DNA from: Selaginella moellendorffii
Lineage: Eukaryota; Streptophyta; Lycopodiopsida; Selaginellales; Selaginellaceae
Assembly: GCF_000143415.4 (NCBI RefSeq)
Contig: NW_003314353.1
Span: 49,331-113,330 of the forward strand
Direction: 5' to 3'
Length of the DNA stretch: 64,000 nucleotides
Position 1 is the first letter of the stretch, and every line of letters begins with the position of its first letter. The notes under the pieces are model-generated. The model did not search any database. It was not told the DNA's origin and saw only the letters and a list, made by a program, of their open reading frames with translations. This document shows, piece by piece, positions 11,830 to 23,097 of the stretch. Made by a program: the position numbers and the translations under genes.

Positions 11830-12350
11830 ATGGCAGCGGCGAACAAGAAAGCTAACGCTGTGGTAGTGATGGACGCGATCAAGAAGGGAAAGAGGAGGCA
11901 GTGAGACAAGGAGGGACAAGCTGTGCTCCAAAGAGAAGGCGCAAGCTCCAGGAAAAGCCTTTTTTAGTTCCCAAAAAAAATCTGAGTAACAAGGTAGCAT
12001 ACAAAATTGATGGGTGAATTATCACTTCCCATAACAATTTCCATGACTTCTGGCCGCAATCCACGTCCAAGTTACTGGGACTGAACTACTTCCACTATGC
12101 TGGAGCTCAAGAGCTTCACAGCCTCCTCACCCAAGAGCTCTGCAGGAGAGACCGTGATGATTGCACCCCAAGGAACGCCCAGCTCTTGGTGGTGATTGGC
12201 GGGACGAGATGCCACCTGATGAGGCGACTCGAGAACTCAACTTGCACAAACAAGACAAACAACATGATTCAAGAGATCCTCTCCCATGTCTCTGGGAACA
12301 AGAGCAACAGTTACTTCTCTCCAATCCGTGTGGAGAGCGTCCACCATTGA
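11830..12350 (+). pseudogene. Degenerate copy of the gene at 7606
   Basis: The region from about 11760, including the TATAAAAAGGCCTTTTAAGATTC leader block, closely matches 7560-8300. The ATG at 11830 opens the same reading, but a TGA occurs after about two dozen codons where copy A has CGA (GGCAGTGAGAC against GGCAGCGAGAC). About 160 bp in the middle (equivalent to about 8030-8190) are deleted. Both lesions break the ORF, so it is a pseudogene of unknown parent function. Confidence 0.8.
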
Positions 12351-12632
12351 TTGTAAGAATCACTCATGTGATTAAAACCTTTCACTGTAATAGAGTACAT
12401 CAAAATGGAGAACAATTAAAAGTAGTGTGCTATTTTTTTGTCTATCCCTCTTGATCGACATTGGTTTCGCAGACTTGGCTGGCAATTGACTCCCACCCAC
12501 AAGTTTCAGTCTCTTGATTTTGTCCTGGGCCGTGCTTTTACTTAAACACACAGATTATTTATGTTATTCGATATTTCAATCTTACCAGAATGCAACCGTT
12601 TAGTGGGCGTTAATGCTTCTTATTAATGTAAT

Positions 12633-12694
12633 GGGCATTTGGTCTAGTGGTATGATTCTCGCTTTGAGGTCGTGAGTTCGCGTCTCCCAATGCC
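12633..12694 (+). pseudogene. tRNA-Pro(UGG) pseudogene lacking the anticodon arm, copy B
   Basis: GGGCATTTGGTCTAGTGGTA and TGATTCTCGCTTTG match the 5' half of tRNA-Pro(UGG). The next bases go directly to AGGTCGTGAGTTCG and a TCTCCCAATGCC end, so the anticodon loop and the 3' side of its stem are missing while the T-loop and acceptor 3' strand are partly present. The 5' portion is closer to the intact gene than that of copy A. No functional anticodon is present. Confidence 0.7.
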
Positions 12695-12809
12695 ATCTTC
12701 CTTTAAGTTGATCGTTGTTCCAAATCAGGTTCAGATTAAGAAAGTTCAGAAATGCGTAATTGATTATTGAATTTTACAATCAGAAAGGAAACAAACAAGA
12801 GAAAAACTG

Positions 12810-13400
12810 TTACGCTTGCACTGCCCGTGACGATGAAACGGCACACTTCCGGGTGGAGCTTGGATCTGTGAACGAGGCCTTCTTTCCGTCCGGGTCGAGC
12901 ATCATCGGCCCCGAAAACCTCTCGTTCTTCCTGGGAGCGTTGCTGGATCCTCCTCCTCCTGCTTCTGTAGAGATCGAGAAAGCCCTCGAGGTAGTAGCAG
13001 TAGCAGCCGTGGCGGAGCTGCGCGGATATGGTGGAAGAATGCCGTCGGCTACGTGGGATTCCGGGACGACCTGGCCGTTTCTCACGTTGAAAGAGCCGTG
13101 CCTCCTTGACTGGTCATCAAGTTCTCGTAGTATGACTGGTAGATGGAGCGCATCATCGAGCGCGGAATGCAAGCCTCGAGAGTGCTCCTCGGAAGATAAC
13201 TTGAAAGATCACAGAGCTGGTTCAGGAATATCAGCTTTGCTACGAGGCCGTCCCTGAAAGGAGTACAAAACAAAACAGTGAGATTGCCAGAGGAACAAAG
13301 AAGAAAAACCTGGCTCCATCAGACGACAAATCCAATGCGGTCACCACAATGCCTTGCAGGAATGTTTTCATCATCGCCTTGATTGACATCTCGATATAAT
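12810..13400 (-). other. Gene-like minus-strand sequence, product unknown
   Basis: Two overlapping minus-strand readings look more protein-like than background. One (12810-13172) ends in a Ser/Ala/Thr-rich tail. The other starts near 13400, appears to cross a 58-nt intron between about 13254 and 13313 (CCAG/GTTTTT to TTTCAG/GGAC), and continues as a 60-residue stretch including AKLIFLNQLCDLSSYLPRS. I recognise neither as a known family, and cannot tell which frame, if either, is translated. Confidence 0.25.
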
Positions 13401-13499
13401 ATTTACTATATATATAGTGGTTTAATTCTGGGTTTGGAGTGCTGTTGCTCCACAGACTATGGAGAATAAAACACCAAGGCAAAAGATAATGCAGATATG

Positions 13500-14440
13500 G
13501 TGATAGGACTCTTTTTTCTTTCTTTCAAATTTGCAGGAGTCGAAATGAACCGTGTAACAAACAACCAGATTTGTAGAGTTTATGTTTTGTAAATGATGTA
13601 CAGCTGAACATTAATTATGAGAAAAGCTATAAGAATGAAAAACAAGACTGGATCTTTATAGGGGTATTGTCAGCACCCGCGGCAATGCAACACCCCTTGA
13701 TAGACCTTGGTGTCAATCCTCTGCCATATCGCTGTTAACTCACAGGTAAAAAACGTAGCCATCCTTCCTCCAAAGTACCAACACCTTTAGAGGTGGCTTT
13801 GGGAGAAGCTCTGTTTTGTGCTTGATAGTAAAGCCGATCATCGTCTGATTTTTTAAAAAAACTTTTATAAATAATAATAATAATAATAATAGTAAGAAAA
13901 TGAAAGAAACGAGAGCTGCAACAATCGTTCTACGCACATTTTGTTGTCAGAGGAAGGACAAGCTTCCTCTCTATAAGTATAAAACTTTTTTTTCGTTCTT
14001 TCTTCGCACCTCTTTTTGACGAAGATCTTCCGCGTTGTTGGTGAGCGACAAAGCTCACGAAATCTGCTTCTAGTGTGTGCCCAGGCTGCAGGCCAGCCAC
14101 CACGCACAAGTACCACTCCCCAAGAACACCAAACCATCACTGCGACTAGAAACAATTAAACAACGAGAGACAAGACAAGGAAGAAACGAGGAGGGGAATT
14201 GAAACCTCTTACAATCTTACAAGATTTGTGCTGAGCTTCTTCGCTTTGTTGCCTGCGTCCCGGACCCGCCCCCGCTGGGGCAGTGAGACGCTTGTCGAGC
14301 ACTGTGCACATTAAAAACTTTGGTTTCCCATCCACCTTCCTTCTCGCCTAGCTTGTCTTCCTCTTTTTTTAACAGCGCGGCCTGTGTAAGAGCGCGAGCA
14401 ATATACTAGTTAATATATAATTCCCCTGGGAAGCCCAGAC
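13500..14440. other. Intergenic DNA, nothing identified
   Basis: There is a short (AAT)n run at about 13868-13890 and pyrimidine-rich stretches. I see no supported gene or RNA on either strand; the minus ORF at 13865-14155 has no recognisable features. Confidence 0.5.
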
Positions 14441-14550
14441 TTACATGTATCCAGCAGTGTGTCTCTCGAACTTGCAACGCAGAATTCCGCGGTCCGGTGG
14501 AAGTGCTCTCAGCAGAAGCAACAGCGTCTTGATTCTCCTCCTCTGGAGAG

Positions 14551-15142
14551 ATGGTGATGACGATCATCAGTGGCAGGGCCAGGCGAGGAGCGAGGATGCA
14601 GCAAAGTCTCCTCGCCTGGTTGGTTCAGGGGATCATGATGAACTTACTCCTCTCTGCAGCTTCTGCCAGGTCGCTACTCCTGCAACAGCATCATCACCGG
14701 GATCAAGGTAAGCTGAGATATCACAGAGAGAAAGAGTGCAGGAGAAATGCTCACACCTCGACAGCTCGTTTCAAATCTTCCAGAGTCGTCATTAAAGGCG
14801 AGGTTTTGCTTTCCCCTCACTCGTCTCGGCTTCTTAAAGAGGTAAGAGCTGGCACGAACAATTCATTTCTCGCCGCATCTGATCGCATGGTTTTGGACAC
14901 AGAGAGTTGTTTCGGATGGGCTGAAAGCAGCGGCAACAACTGCGGCAGAAGCACAAACGCAACGAGTCAGAACTCCGCTGCCAGAAAAGATATCTTCGAG
15001 ATCTCAAAAACAGGAGATCGATTTCAAGAGCTACACGCTGCATGACAATCGCCACCACCACCAAAAGCCGAGAGAGAGCGAGGACTACACCTTTCATGTA
15101 GACTACGCCGGACCCAAGCGACATCCTCCCCACAGTCATTGA
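14551..15142 (+). CDS. Secreted peptide precursor with C-terminal RGF/GLV (CLEL)-like motif
   Basis: Proposed exons are 14551-14707, 14742-14841 and 14905-15142, giving 164 residues and a length divisible by three. The N-terminus has a hydrophobic stretch (LLAWLVQGIMMNLLLSAASA) suited to a signal peptide; the ATG at 14599 would also serve. The middle is variable and rich in charged residues and Gln. The protein ends exactly in DYAGPKRHPPHSH (residues 152-164). Root meristem growth factor/GOLVEN peptides are C-terminal 13-mers beginning Asp-Tyr (sulfation site), with Pro at position 5, a Pro pair near positions 9-11 and a terminal His/Asn; all these features are visible. The upstream acidic SEDYTFHV context suits tyrosylprotein sulfotransferase. 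The second acceptor (CAGAG/A) is the least certain splice. The gene is convergent with OTC. Confidence 0.6.
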
Positions 15143-15618
15143 CCCGATGTTCCATTCTCAGCCACTTCTTTCAGATACTTCAATGCAGGACACTGCCAGC
15201 AAAAAGAAAAACATGTAGTAGTTAGAACCTGCTCGAAATCGAGTATCAGATCTTCTTTCACGGCGGAAAAATTCAGCTGCTTTTTTACCTTGTAAAAATT
15301 CTCCAATAAAACCTTGAAAAGGAGCTTCAATCAGCCACGAAAGCATGGCAGCCTTACGCATAAAAAAAACAAGGACCTTGATGAACATACCAGAAACCGT
15401 ACAATATAAAGAACATTTGTTCAAGTCTCCCCAAAAACCAAGTTAGTTCGATCAATAATTGCGAAATCCTTACCTTCCCAGTACAATAGAACGCTGATAC
15501 AGGACTATAACAAAAGAGTATTATATAATCGTACGGCAAAACAAAAACAAAACAAAAAGAAACCGTTATTCTCCAAACCAAAACCAGTGAAGCCGAAGAA
15601 TTTGCCACGGCTCTCAAC

Positions 15619-17287
<1,669 letters not shown>

Positions 17288-17401
17288 TTTATAGTATGTA
17301 GCCTAACTTCCATTCCGCGGAGTCGAACACGCTACTCCTTGCCAAGCACACGTCACGAGTTCGATTCCACTCTCTGTTCTTTTTTAATTTCCACAGAACT
17401 T

Positions 17402-19683
17402 TCAGTATGTTTTTCTTCCATCCCCCTCCGTGATGATATCTTTGAACGAAGAACCACCAGGAATCATCGGTAAGACGTGCTCCTGAGAGAAAAAAAGAAG
17501 GAAACTCTTTGAGCTATGGTCGATCGATCGACTGATAAGCACAAACCTGATGAGGAACAATCACGTCTAAAAGGTATGGCCCGGGAGTGTCAAGCATTTT
17601 CTGGATTGCTGCTTTGAGATTGGAGCGCTTTGTTACTCGAGCACAGGGAATCTAGCAAAGAGAAAGCTTTTAGAAAACGTACGGGAACAATTCAGCAAAC
17701 CTTGCATCCCTCGGCGAACTTCAGGAAGTCGGGAAAGATCTCGTCCTCGTGGTCAGGATCTCCAAGATAAGTGTGAGCCCTGTTTGCCTGGAGAAAGCAC
17801 GGAGGTTAGAAAACGCTACTTAGTCTACCCGAAAGATTAAACCTTGTAGAATCTATCCTCCCATTGTACAACCATTCCCAAGTGCTGGTTGTTTAACACC
17901 ATGATTTTCACGGGGAGTTTTTCCACGTGAATCGTCGCTAGCTCCTGAAATTACGAGAGGAGTATGTGAAATGAAAACGTTAAAGCTCGCACCGACCTGG
18001 ACATTCATGAGAAAACTTCCATCTCCATCGATGTCAATCACAGGAACGTCAGGGAAAGTCGCTGCAGCTCCAATCGCAGAAGGTAATCCAAAACCCATGG
18101 CTCCCAATCCTATAGAGAAAAGTTGTGACACTCCGAAAAAAACAAGAGAGAAACAAACCTCCTGAAGTAAGCCATCTCCGAGGCTTGTCATACTTGAACC
18201 ATTGCGCCGCCCACATTTGATGCTGGCCAACCCCCGTAGAGATTATAGCATTTCCTTGGGTGATCTCGCACAGAGTTTGTATAGCGTGCTGAGGAGCAAT
18301 GCAGTCGTCTCCAAACTCCACGTACTTCAATGGCCACTTGAGTTTCTGCTCCTCAAGCTCCGCTATCCAGCTTCCAACATCGGGTTTTACTTTCTGCTCC
18401 CTCAGCAGCAAGTTCAAGCTTTGAAGCGCTGGCTTTACATCGGCACACAGCGAGACGTGAGGCTGCTTGTTCTTCCCAATCTCGGCCGGATCAATGTCTA
18501 TATGAACAATGCTGGCCCTGCTAGCGAACGCTTCCAGCTTGCCTGTTACTCGGTCGTCAAACCTCACCCCGAAAGCCAGAAGTAAGTCTGCTCCATCCAC
18601 AGCGTAGTTTGCATAAACAGTCCCGTGCATTCCCAGCATATGCAGCGACCGCGAATCCGACTGTGGAAAAATCCCCAGTCCCATCAGCGTCATCGTGATC
18701 GGGATCCCCGTGAGCTTCACAAACTCTCGGACTTCTTCGCTAGCGTTCATGCAACCTCCACCACAGTACACCACCGGCCTCTTCGAGTTTGCAATCAGTC
18801 TCACGATCTGCTGGAGCTGCGCCACCTCCGGGAACCGAGGCAGCCTCTGCATGTAAGCGTTGAGCTTGATCGGCTGCGACCAATTCGGTATCGCAAACTG
18901 CTGCTGGACGTCCTTTGGAATGTCGACGAGAACCGGCCCCGGCCTTCCGGAGGAAGCCAAGAAAAAAGCCTCCTCGATCACCCGGGGTATGTCCTCCACG
19001 TTCATCACCAGATAGTTGTGCTTCGTGATGGATCGAGTGACTTCCACGATCGGAGTCTCCTGGAAAGCGTCGGTGCCGATCATCCTTCTCGGCACTTGTC
19101 CCGTGATCGCCACCATTGGAACACTGTCAAGCGCAGCGTCGGCCAGGCCGGTGACAAGATTGGTCGCTCCAGGCCCCGACGTTGCTATGCAAACTCCAAC
19201 TTTCCCGGAAGCTTTTGCATAGCCCTCGGCAGCAAACACTTCGCCTTGCTCGTGGCGGCAGAGAACGTTCCTGATGCACGTAGAGCGAGTGAGAGCTTGA
19301 TGGATTTCCATGGAAGCGCCGCCTGGATACGCGAAGACTATGTCCACGCCCTGCCTTTCCAGAGCCTCTACCAAGATGTCGGCCCCCTTTCTTGGCTCAG
19401 AATCGCCATAGCGCGACTGGAACAAGCTCGCTGGCGGCGATGCTTCGCTTTGCTTCCGAAATATCGTGCTTGAGCCTTGCGATTCCTTGACAATCACTCT
19501 CGGCTCCTCAAACGGCTCTATCCCAGCCCGGATTCTACCCCTGCTGCTGGAAATGCCTCTCCGAATTGGAGAAATGAGCTCCGCCAACGAAAGATTCTCC
19601 TCCGATCTTCGTGAATTCAATCCCGTGCTTCTGCGACATACCTGCATTGCAATCGCGCCTCCCGCAATGCCGGTGGCCGCCAT
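17402..19683 (-). CDS. ALS: Acetolactate synthase (acetohydroxyacid synthase) catalytic subunit, plastid precursor
   Basis: This is the thiamine-diphosphate enzyme that starts Val/Leu/Ile synthesis and is the target of sulfonylurea-type herbicides. Exons are 19683-18159, 18109-17997, 17944-17843, 17787-17701, 17651-17547 and 17482-17402, giving 670 residues. After a transit-peptide-like N-terminus come [18 protein letters not shown], the catalytic-Glu box [49 protein letters not shown], the ThDP/Mg motif DGDGSFLMN and [17 protein letters not shown]. By comparison with Arabidopsis numbering, Ala122, Pro197, Ala205, Asp376 and Trp574 are wild type, but the Ser653 position reads Gly (IPGGSSFKD). 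Arabidopsis ALS is intronless, whereas this gene has five short introns, all in the 3' part. It shares a 314-bp upstream region with MEX1. Confidence 0.97.
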
Positions 19684-19997
19684 CGCTGTGCTCTAAAACC
19701 CTATCTTCTCTCTGTTTTTAGGGTTCTTAGTTTGGTCTAACTAAGCATGAAAATCTCCATTCACTGTCCACCACGTGGACAGAACAAAAGCTCTCCCTTC
19801 CGAGCTACATGTTAGCTTTAGGGCTCCTCGGGCGCAGTCACGGAATGCGCGAAGATCATGGACGCGATTTCGATGCCGCATTCCTCGATCCGAGTTCCGC
19901 AATCTCTCCAGGTATTTCACAATCGCAGCGTGAATCGATCGAGAATATTACTGATCGATTTCAAAATCGCGCTCTTTGTGTTCTTTCGCGATCGTAG
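19684..19997. promoter_or_regulatory. Shared ALS/MEX1 divergent promoter region with a G-box
   Basis: Only 314 bp separate the two start codons. A near-perfect palindrome centred on CACGTG (GTCCACCACGTGGAC at about 19766-19780) lies in the middle. CACGTG is the core bound by plant bHLH and bZIP factors. I see no clear TATA box for either gene. That the two are co-regulated is inference. Confidence 0.5.
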
Positions 19998-21646
19998 ATG
20001 CTACAAAGGCGCCAGGGATACGATAAAATCTCGCCAGGCTCGCTCTGGAGCAGCGATCGAGCATCGAATCCACTTGTTGGAGCAAATGCCAGTCGATTGG
20101 GAGCTCCAAGATCATCTCCATTGCTCTCATTTATTCCAAAAAGAGGAGCGCCCGTGAGGTGCAGTGATACATCACCGACCACTTTTCACAGAGTAAGCGT
20201 TGGATCGATTTGATTGTGTCAAAGTTTCTTTCTTTCCTTTCTCACTCTTTTTGCGCAGCCAAAGGATGAGAAGCTCGAAAACGAGACTTACAAATACTGG
20301 AACGCTACCACCGAGCAGCTGGCTGGATCGGCTACTCTCGCGTTTTTATTACTACAACTTCCACAGACCATTCTCAATGCTCAAAACCTTATGGCCGGGA
20401 ATAATAGTGCATTGTTTGCAGTCTCCTGGATGGTAAGATTTTCCTTTCGATCTTTTTCGAGTAACATTGTGTCGGATGGTGTTTGCTGTTTTGTAGAGCT
20501 TACTGACGAGTCTCATGGGGAATCTATCGCTGCTTTCTTACTTCGTGATGAAGAAAGAGAATGGAGCCATGATCGTTCAAGCGGTCGGTGTTCTTTCAAC
20601 TTACGTGGTTTTGGCCCAACTTGCGATAGCAGGTTCTATGCCATCAACAGTTTTTCTCGCGACGTCCATAGCTGTGATAGTCGGCTATGTTATCAATTTT
20701 CTTAACTACAAAGGGTATCTGAGAAGCGAGCTTTGGAAACTTTGGCAAGATATCATCAGCGTTGGAGGGGTTTCGGTCCTCTCACAAGTGAGTTTGAAGA
20801 TGCTACGATTTTTTCGTCTTAACTTTCCTTGATTCAGGTAATGTGGTCAACGTTTGAGCCATTTCTTCCGTCGACGATACTGCCGGGAGTCTTTGCTTTT
20901 GTTACCACCTTAACACTGATCATACAGGTGAGAAAAAACTTTCAAAACTATGAGGCGTGATAAGAGCTGGTTGAACTTGCAGGATCGTAAAGGAAAACTA
21001 TCAGAGCCTTTGCATAAATTCGTTGGCGGCCTTGCTGCTTGGTCCGCTACTCTACTTTTTATGTGGAGTCCCGTCGCTCAAATGGTAAAAAGCTTCATGA
21101 CAGCCTCGTCGCTAGCTACTTAATCCACGACTGATTTTGCAGTGGACAAACATCACAAATCCTGCGAATCTACGAGGCCTTTCTGTGATCACCGTGCTTC
21201 TAGCTATGGTCGGGAACAGCCTGCTACTTCCGCGCGCGCTCTTCACTCGAGACTCCATGTGGTACGCCTCGGCTATCTCCAGATCCAAGTAGCATCAAAC
21301 TTTACTGTCGCTTCTTTCCAAAGGTTTACAGGGTCGTCGTGGGGAGCTTTGGTTCAAGGATGGGGCCTGTTGCTCAGCATGTATATGTAAGTTTCTCCGT
21401 GCTTGGATTTCTTTTTCCAAGCTAAAGTTTTGATTCTCCAGATACGAGTGCGTAAGTGGGTCTGTGTTCTTGGGCATTACTGCTGGATTGGCATTTTGGA
21501 TAGGTACTGTGCTTCCAAATTCACTCCAAATTTTTTTTCTCATGGACGATCACACAGGAAACATGCTCGTCATGGACTCCAAGGCAAATTCTTTGAGCTC
21601 TCCTTTCACGCCACTCGCGGAGCTGTTAAGCTCAACCCGGGAGTAA
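19998..21646 (+). CDS. MEX1: Maltose excess protein 1-like plastid maltose exporter
   Basis: The protein exports maltose across the inner plastid envelope during night-time starch breakdown. Exons are 19998-20192, 20259-20432, 20497-20787, 20838-20927, 20983-21084, 21143-21261, 21324-21386, 21442-21503 and 21558-21646, giving 394 residues. An in-frame stop immediately precedes the ATG, which fixes the start. Residues 1 to about 55 are a transit-type region. Conserved blocks are FLLLQLPQTILNAQNLMAGN, LTSLMGNLSLLSYF, VMWSTFEPFLPSTILPG, FMWSPVAQMWTNI, GNSLLLPRALFTRDSMWFTG and a final SPFTPLAEL. Several hydrophobic helices are evident. The order and spacing agree with Arabidopsis MEX1 throughout. 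The last intron is placed so that WIG joins NMLVMDS; reading through it also stays open. Confidence 0.93.
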
Positions 21647-21938
21647 GAAATGATGTTAATCTTCTCTAACTCCTGTTAACAAAATAAAGGCATCCCGTTA
21701 TAATTCGTAACGGGGTTTTTGGCGGGAACTCATCTCAGCCGTCCGTTGGCGATCCTCGTCTGGGCGGGAAATCGAAGTATAAAGTTTGTGTGTTCTCCTC
21801 GACCTAGGGAAGGCTTTCGTTTCGTCCCTCTTTTATTTTCGAGAGAGAAGTTCTAGGCGCTCATCAGGTACTCTCCTCCATTCTCTTCGATCGTCTGGCT
21901 CGTCTCTCTCACATCGATCGACTCGCAGGGTTCTAGCG

Positions 21939-22693
21939 ATGAAGGGAATCAACAGCGTCGTGTCAGCGCCAGCGATTGTCCCAGCGACGAAGTAATATTT
22001 CGGATCTTTCTCTTCTTCGCTCTCGCCTGATCGATCTGGATCTCTCTTCTGGCAGGGACAGCAAGCGAAAGCCAGCCGCGGCGTCCAAAGAGAAGAAGCC
22101 GAAGAAGGCCAAGGGGGTCGCCGCCAAGAAAGATCCAAATCTCCCAAAGAGGCCGCCGACGCCTTTCTTTCTCTTCATGTAAGGGCTGGTCGATCGATAT
22201 CGCGATGGTTTCTCACGATCCGGCTCGTTTTCCAGGTCGGAGTTCAGGCAGGAATACAAGAAAGCGAACCCCGACGTCAAGGGTGTCGGTGCCGTAAGTT
22301 CTCTATTCTTCGACATGCTTTCTTTCTAGCTAGGAATTTACTATCGATTGGCAGGTCGCCAAGGCTGGCGGAGAGAAATGGAAGAGCATGACGGACAATG
22401 TAAGTCTTTCTTTAACATCGTCGTAGATTTTTACTTGTTCCTTGTCTTCTACGATCTCCAGGACAAGAAAGCCTACACGAACAAGGCCGCGTTGCTGAAA
22501 GCCGCGTACGCGAAGGATCTCGCAGAGTACGAGGAGACCCAGACTGCCGAAGGATCTGGAGAGACGAAATCGGAGATGACAGAGGATGCCGATCAGAGCA
22601 CGCTGGTAAGAAGTCTTTACGAAATTCTAGGATCTTCCGTTGTTTTATTGCATCGTTCTCGTTTTCACGATTCCTTTCCAGGACGACATGTAA
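21939..22693 (+). CDS. HMG-box (HMGB-type) chromatin protein
   Basis: This is a small non-sequence-specific DNA-bending nuclear protein. Exons are 21939-21991, 22056-22178, 22236-22293, 22355-22399, 22462-22605 and 22682-22693 (last exon only DDM-stop), giving 144 residues. A Lys/Ala-rich basic arm (KRKPAAASKEKKPKKAKG) precedes one HMG box that starts DPNLPKRPPTPFFLFM, continues SEFRQEYKKANPDVKGVGAV and GEKWKSMTD and ends in KKAYTNKAALLKAAYAKDL. An acidic tail (EYEETQTAEGSGETKSE) follows. This basic-box-acidic layout is that of plant HMGB proteins. A CT-rich leader precedes the ATG, and the gene is convergent with the F-box gene. Confidence 0.93.
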
Positions 22694-23097
22694 AAAGAAT
22701 GAGCTAGTAGACTACCTGTACACTGTGCATAGCTAGCTAGTAGCTCGCAACGATGTCGCAGTTTGTGTAAACATTTCTCGTTTACTTGCTCAATGTCACG
22801 GGTAAGAAAATTTTCCGTACCACTTACCGTCAGCGCTGTCCAAAGAGGAGAAGCTTTCGAGAAGGAATCTAGTCGTCTTTGGAGTTGAACTGTCTGTACA
22901 TCGTGGCTTCTAACGTCAGCACAGCAAAGCGTGTCTGCAACTTAAAACTGGTTAGCAAACTTTTCACGTTAAGTTTTATACTTGTTTGCTGTTGTCCCAC
23001 GCTTACGCCCATCTTCCGTGCTTACAGGTCGAGTCGGAGCTTATGAACAGTTCTGAAACGTTCTGCCTATCGCAAGTACACTGATGCTGCGGGTCCT
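22694..23097. other. Convergent 3' intergenic region
   Basis: About 400 bp between the HMGB stop and the F-box/LRR stop. It presumably holds both 3' UTRs; I see no other feature. Confidence 0.5.

Noticed and set aside
14834-15139. Minus-strand 101-aa ORF rich in Arg/Leu/Cys
   Set aside because: It overlaps the RGF-like gene on the other strand and has no motif; considered a shadow.
17317-17382. Possible degenerate tRNA-Gly(GCC): GCGGAGTCGAA, CTTGCCAAG and GAGTTCGATTCC in tRNA-like order
   Set aside because: The T-stem and anticodon stem do not pair and the acceptor ends do not match. It might be an old plastid-type trnG insertion, but the evidence is too weak to annotate.
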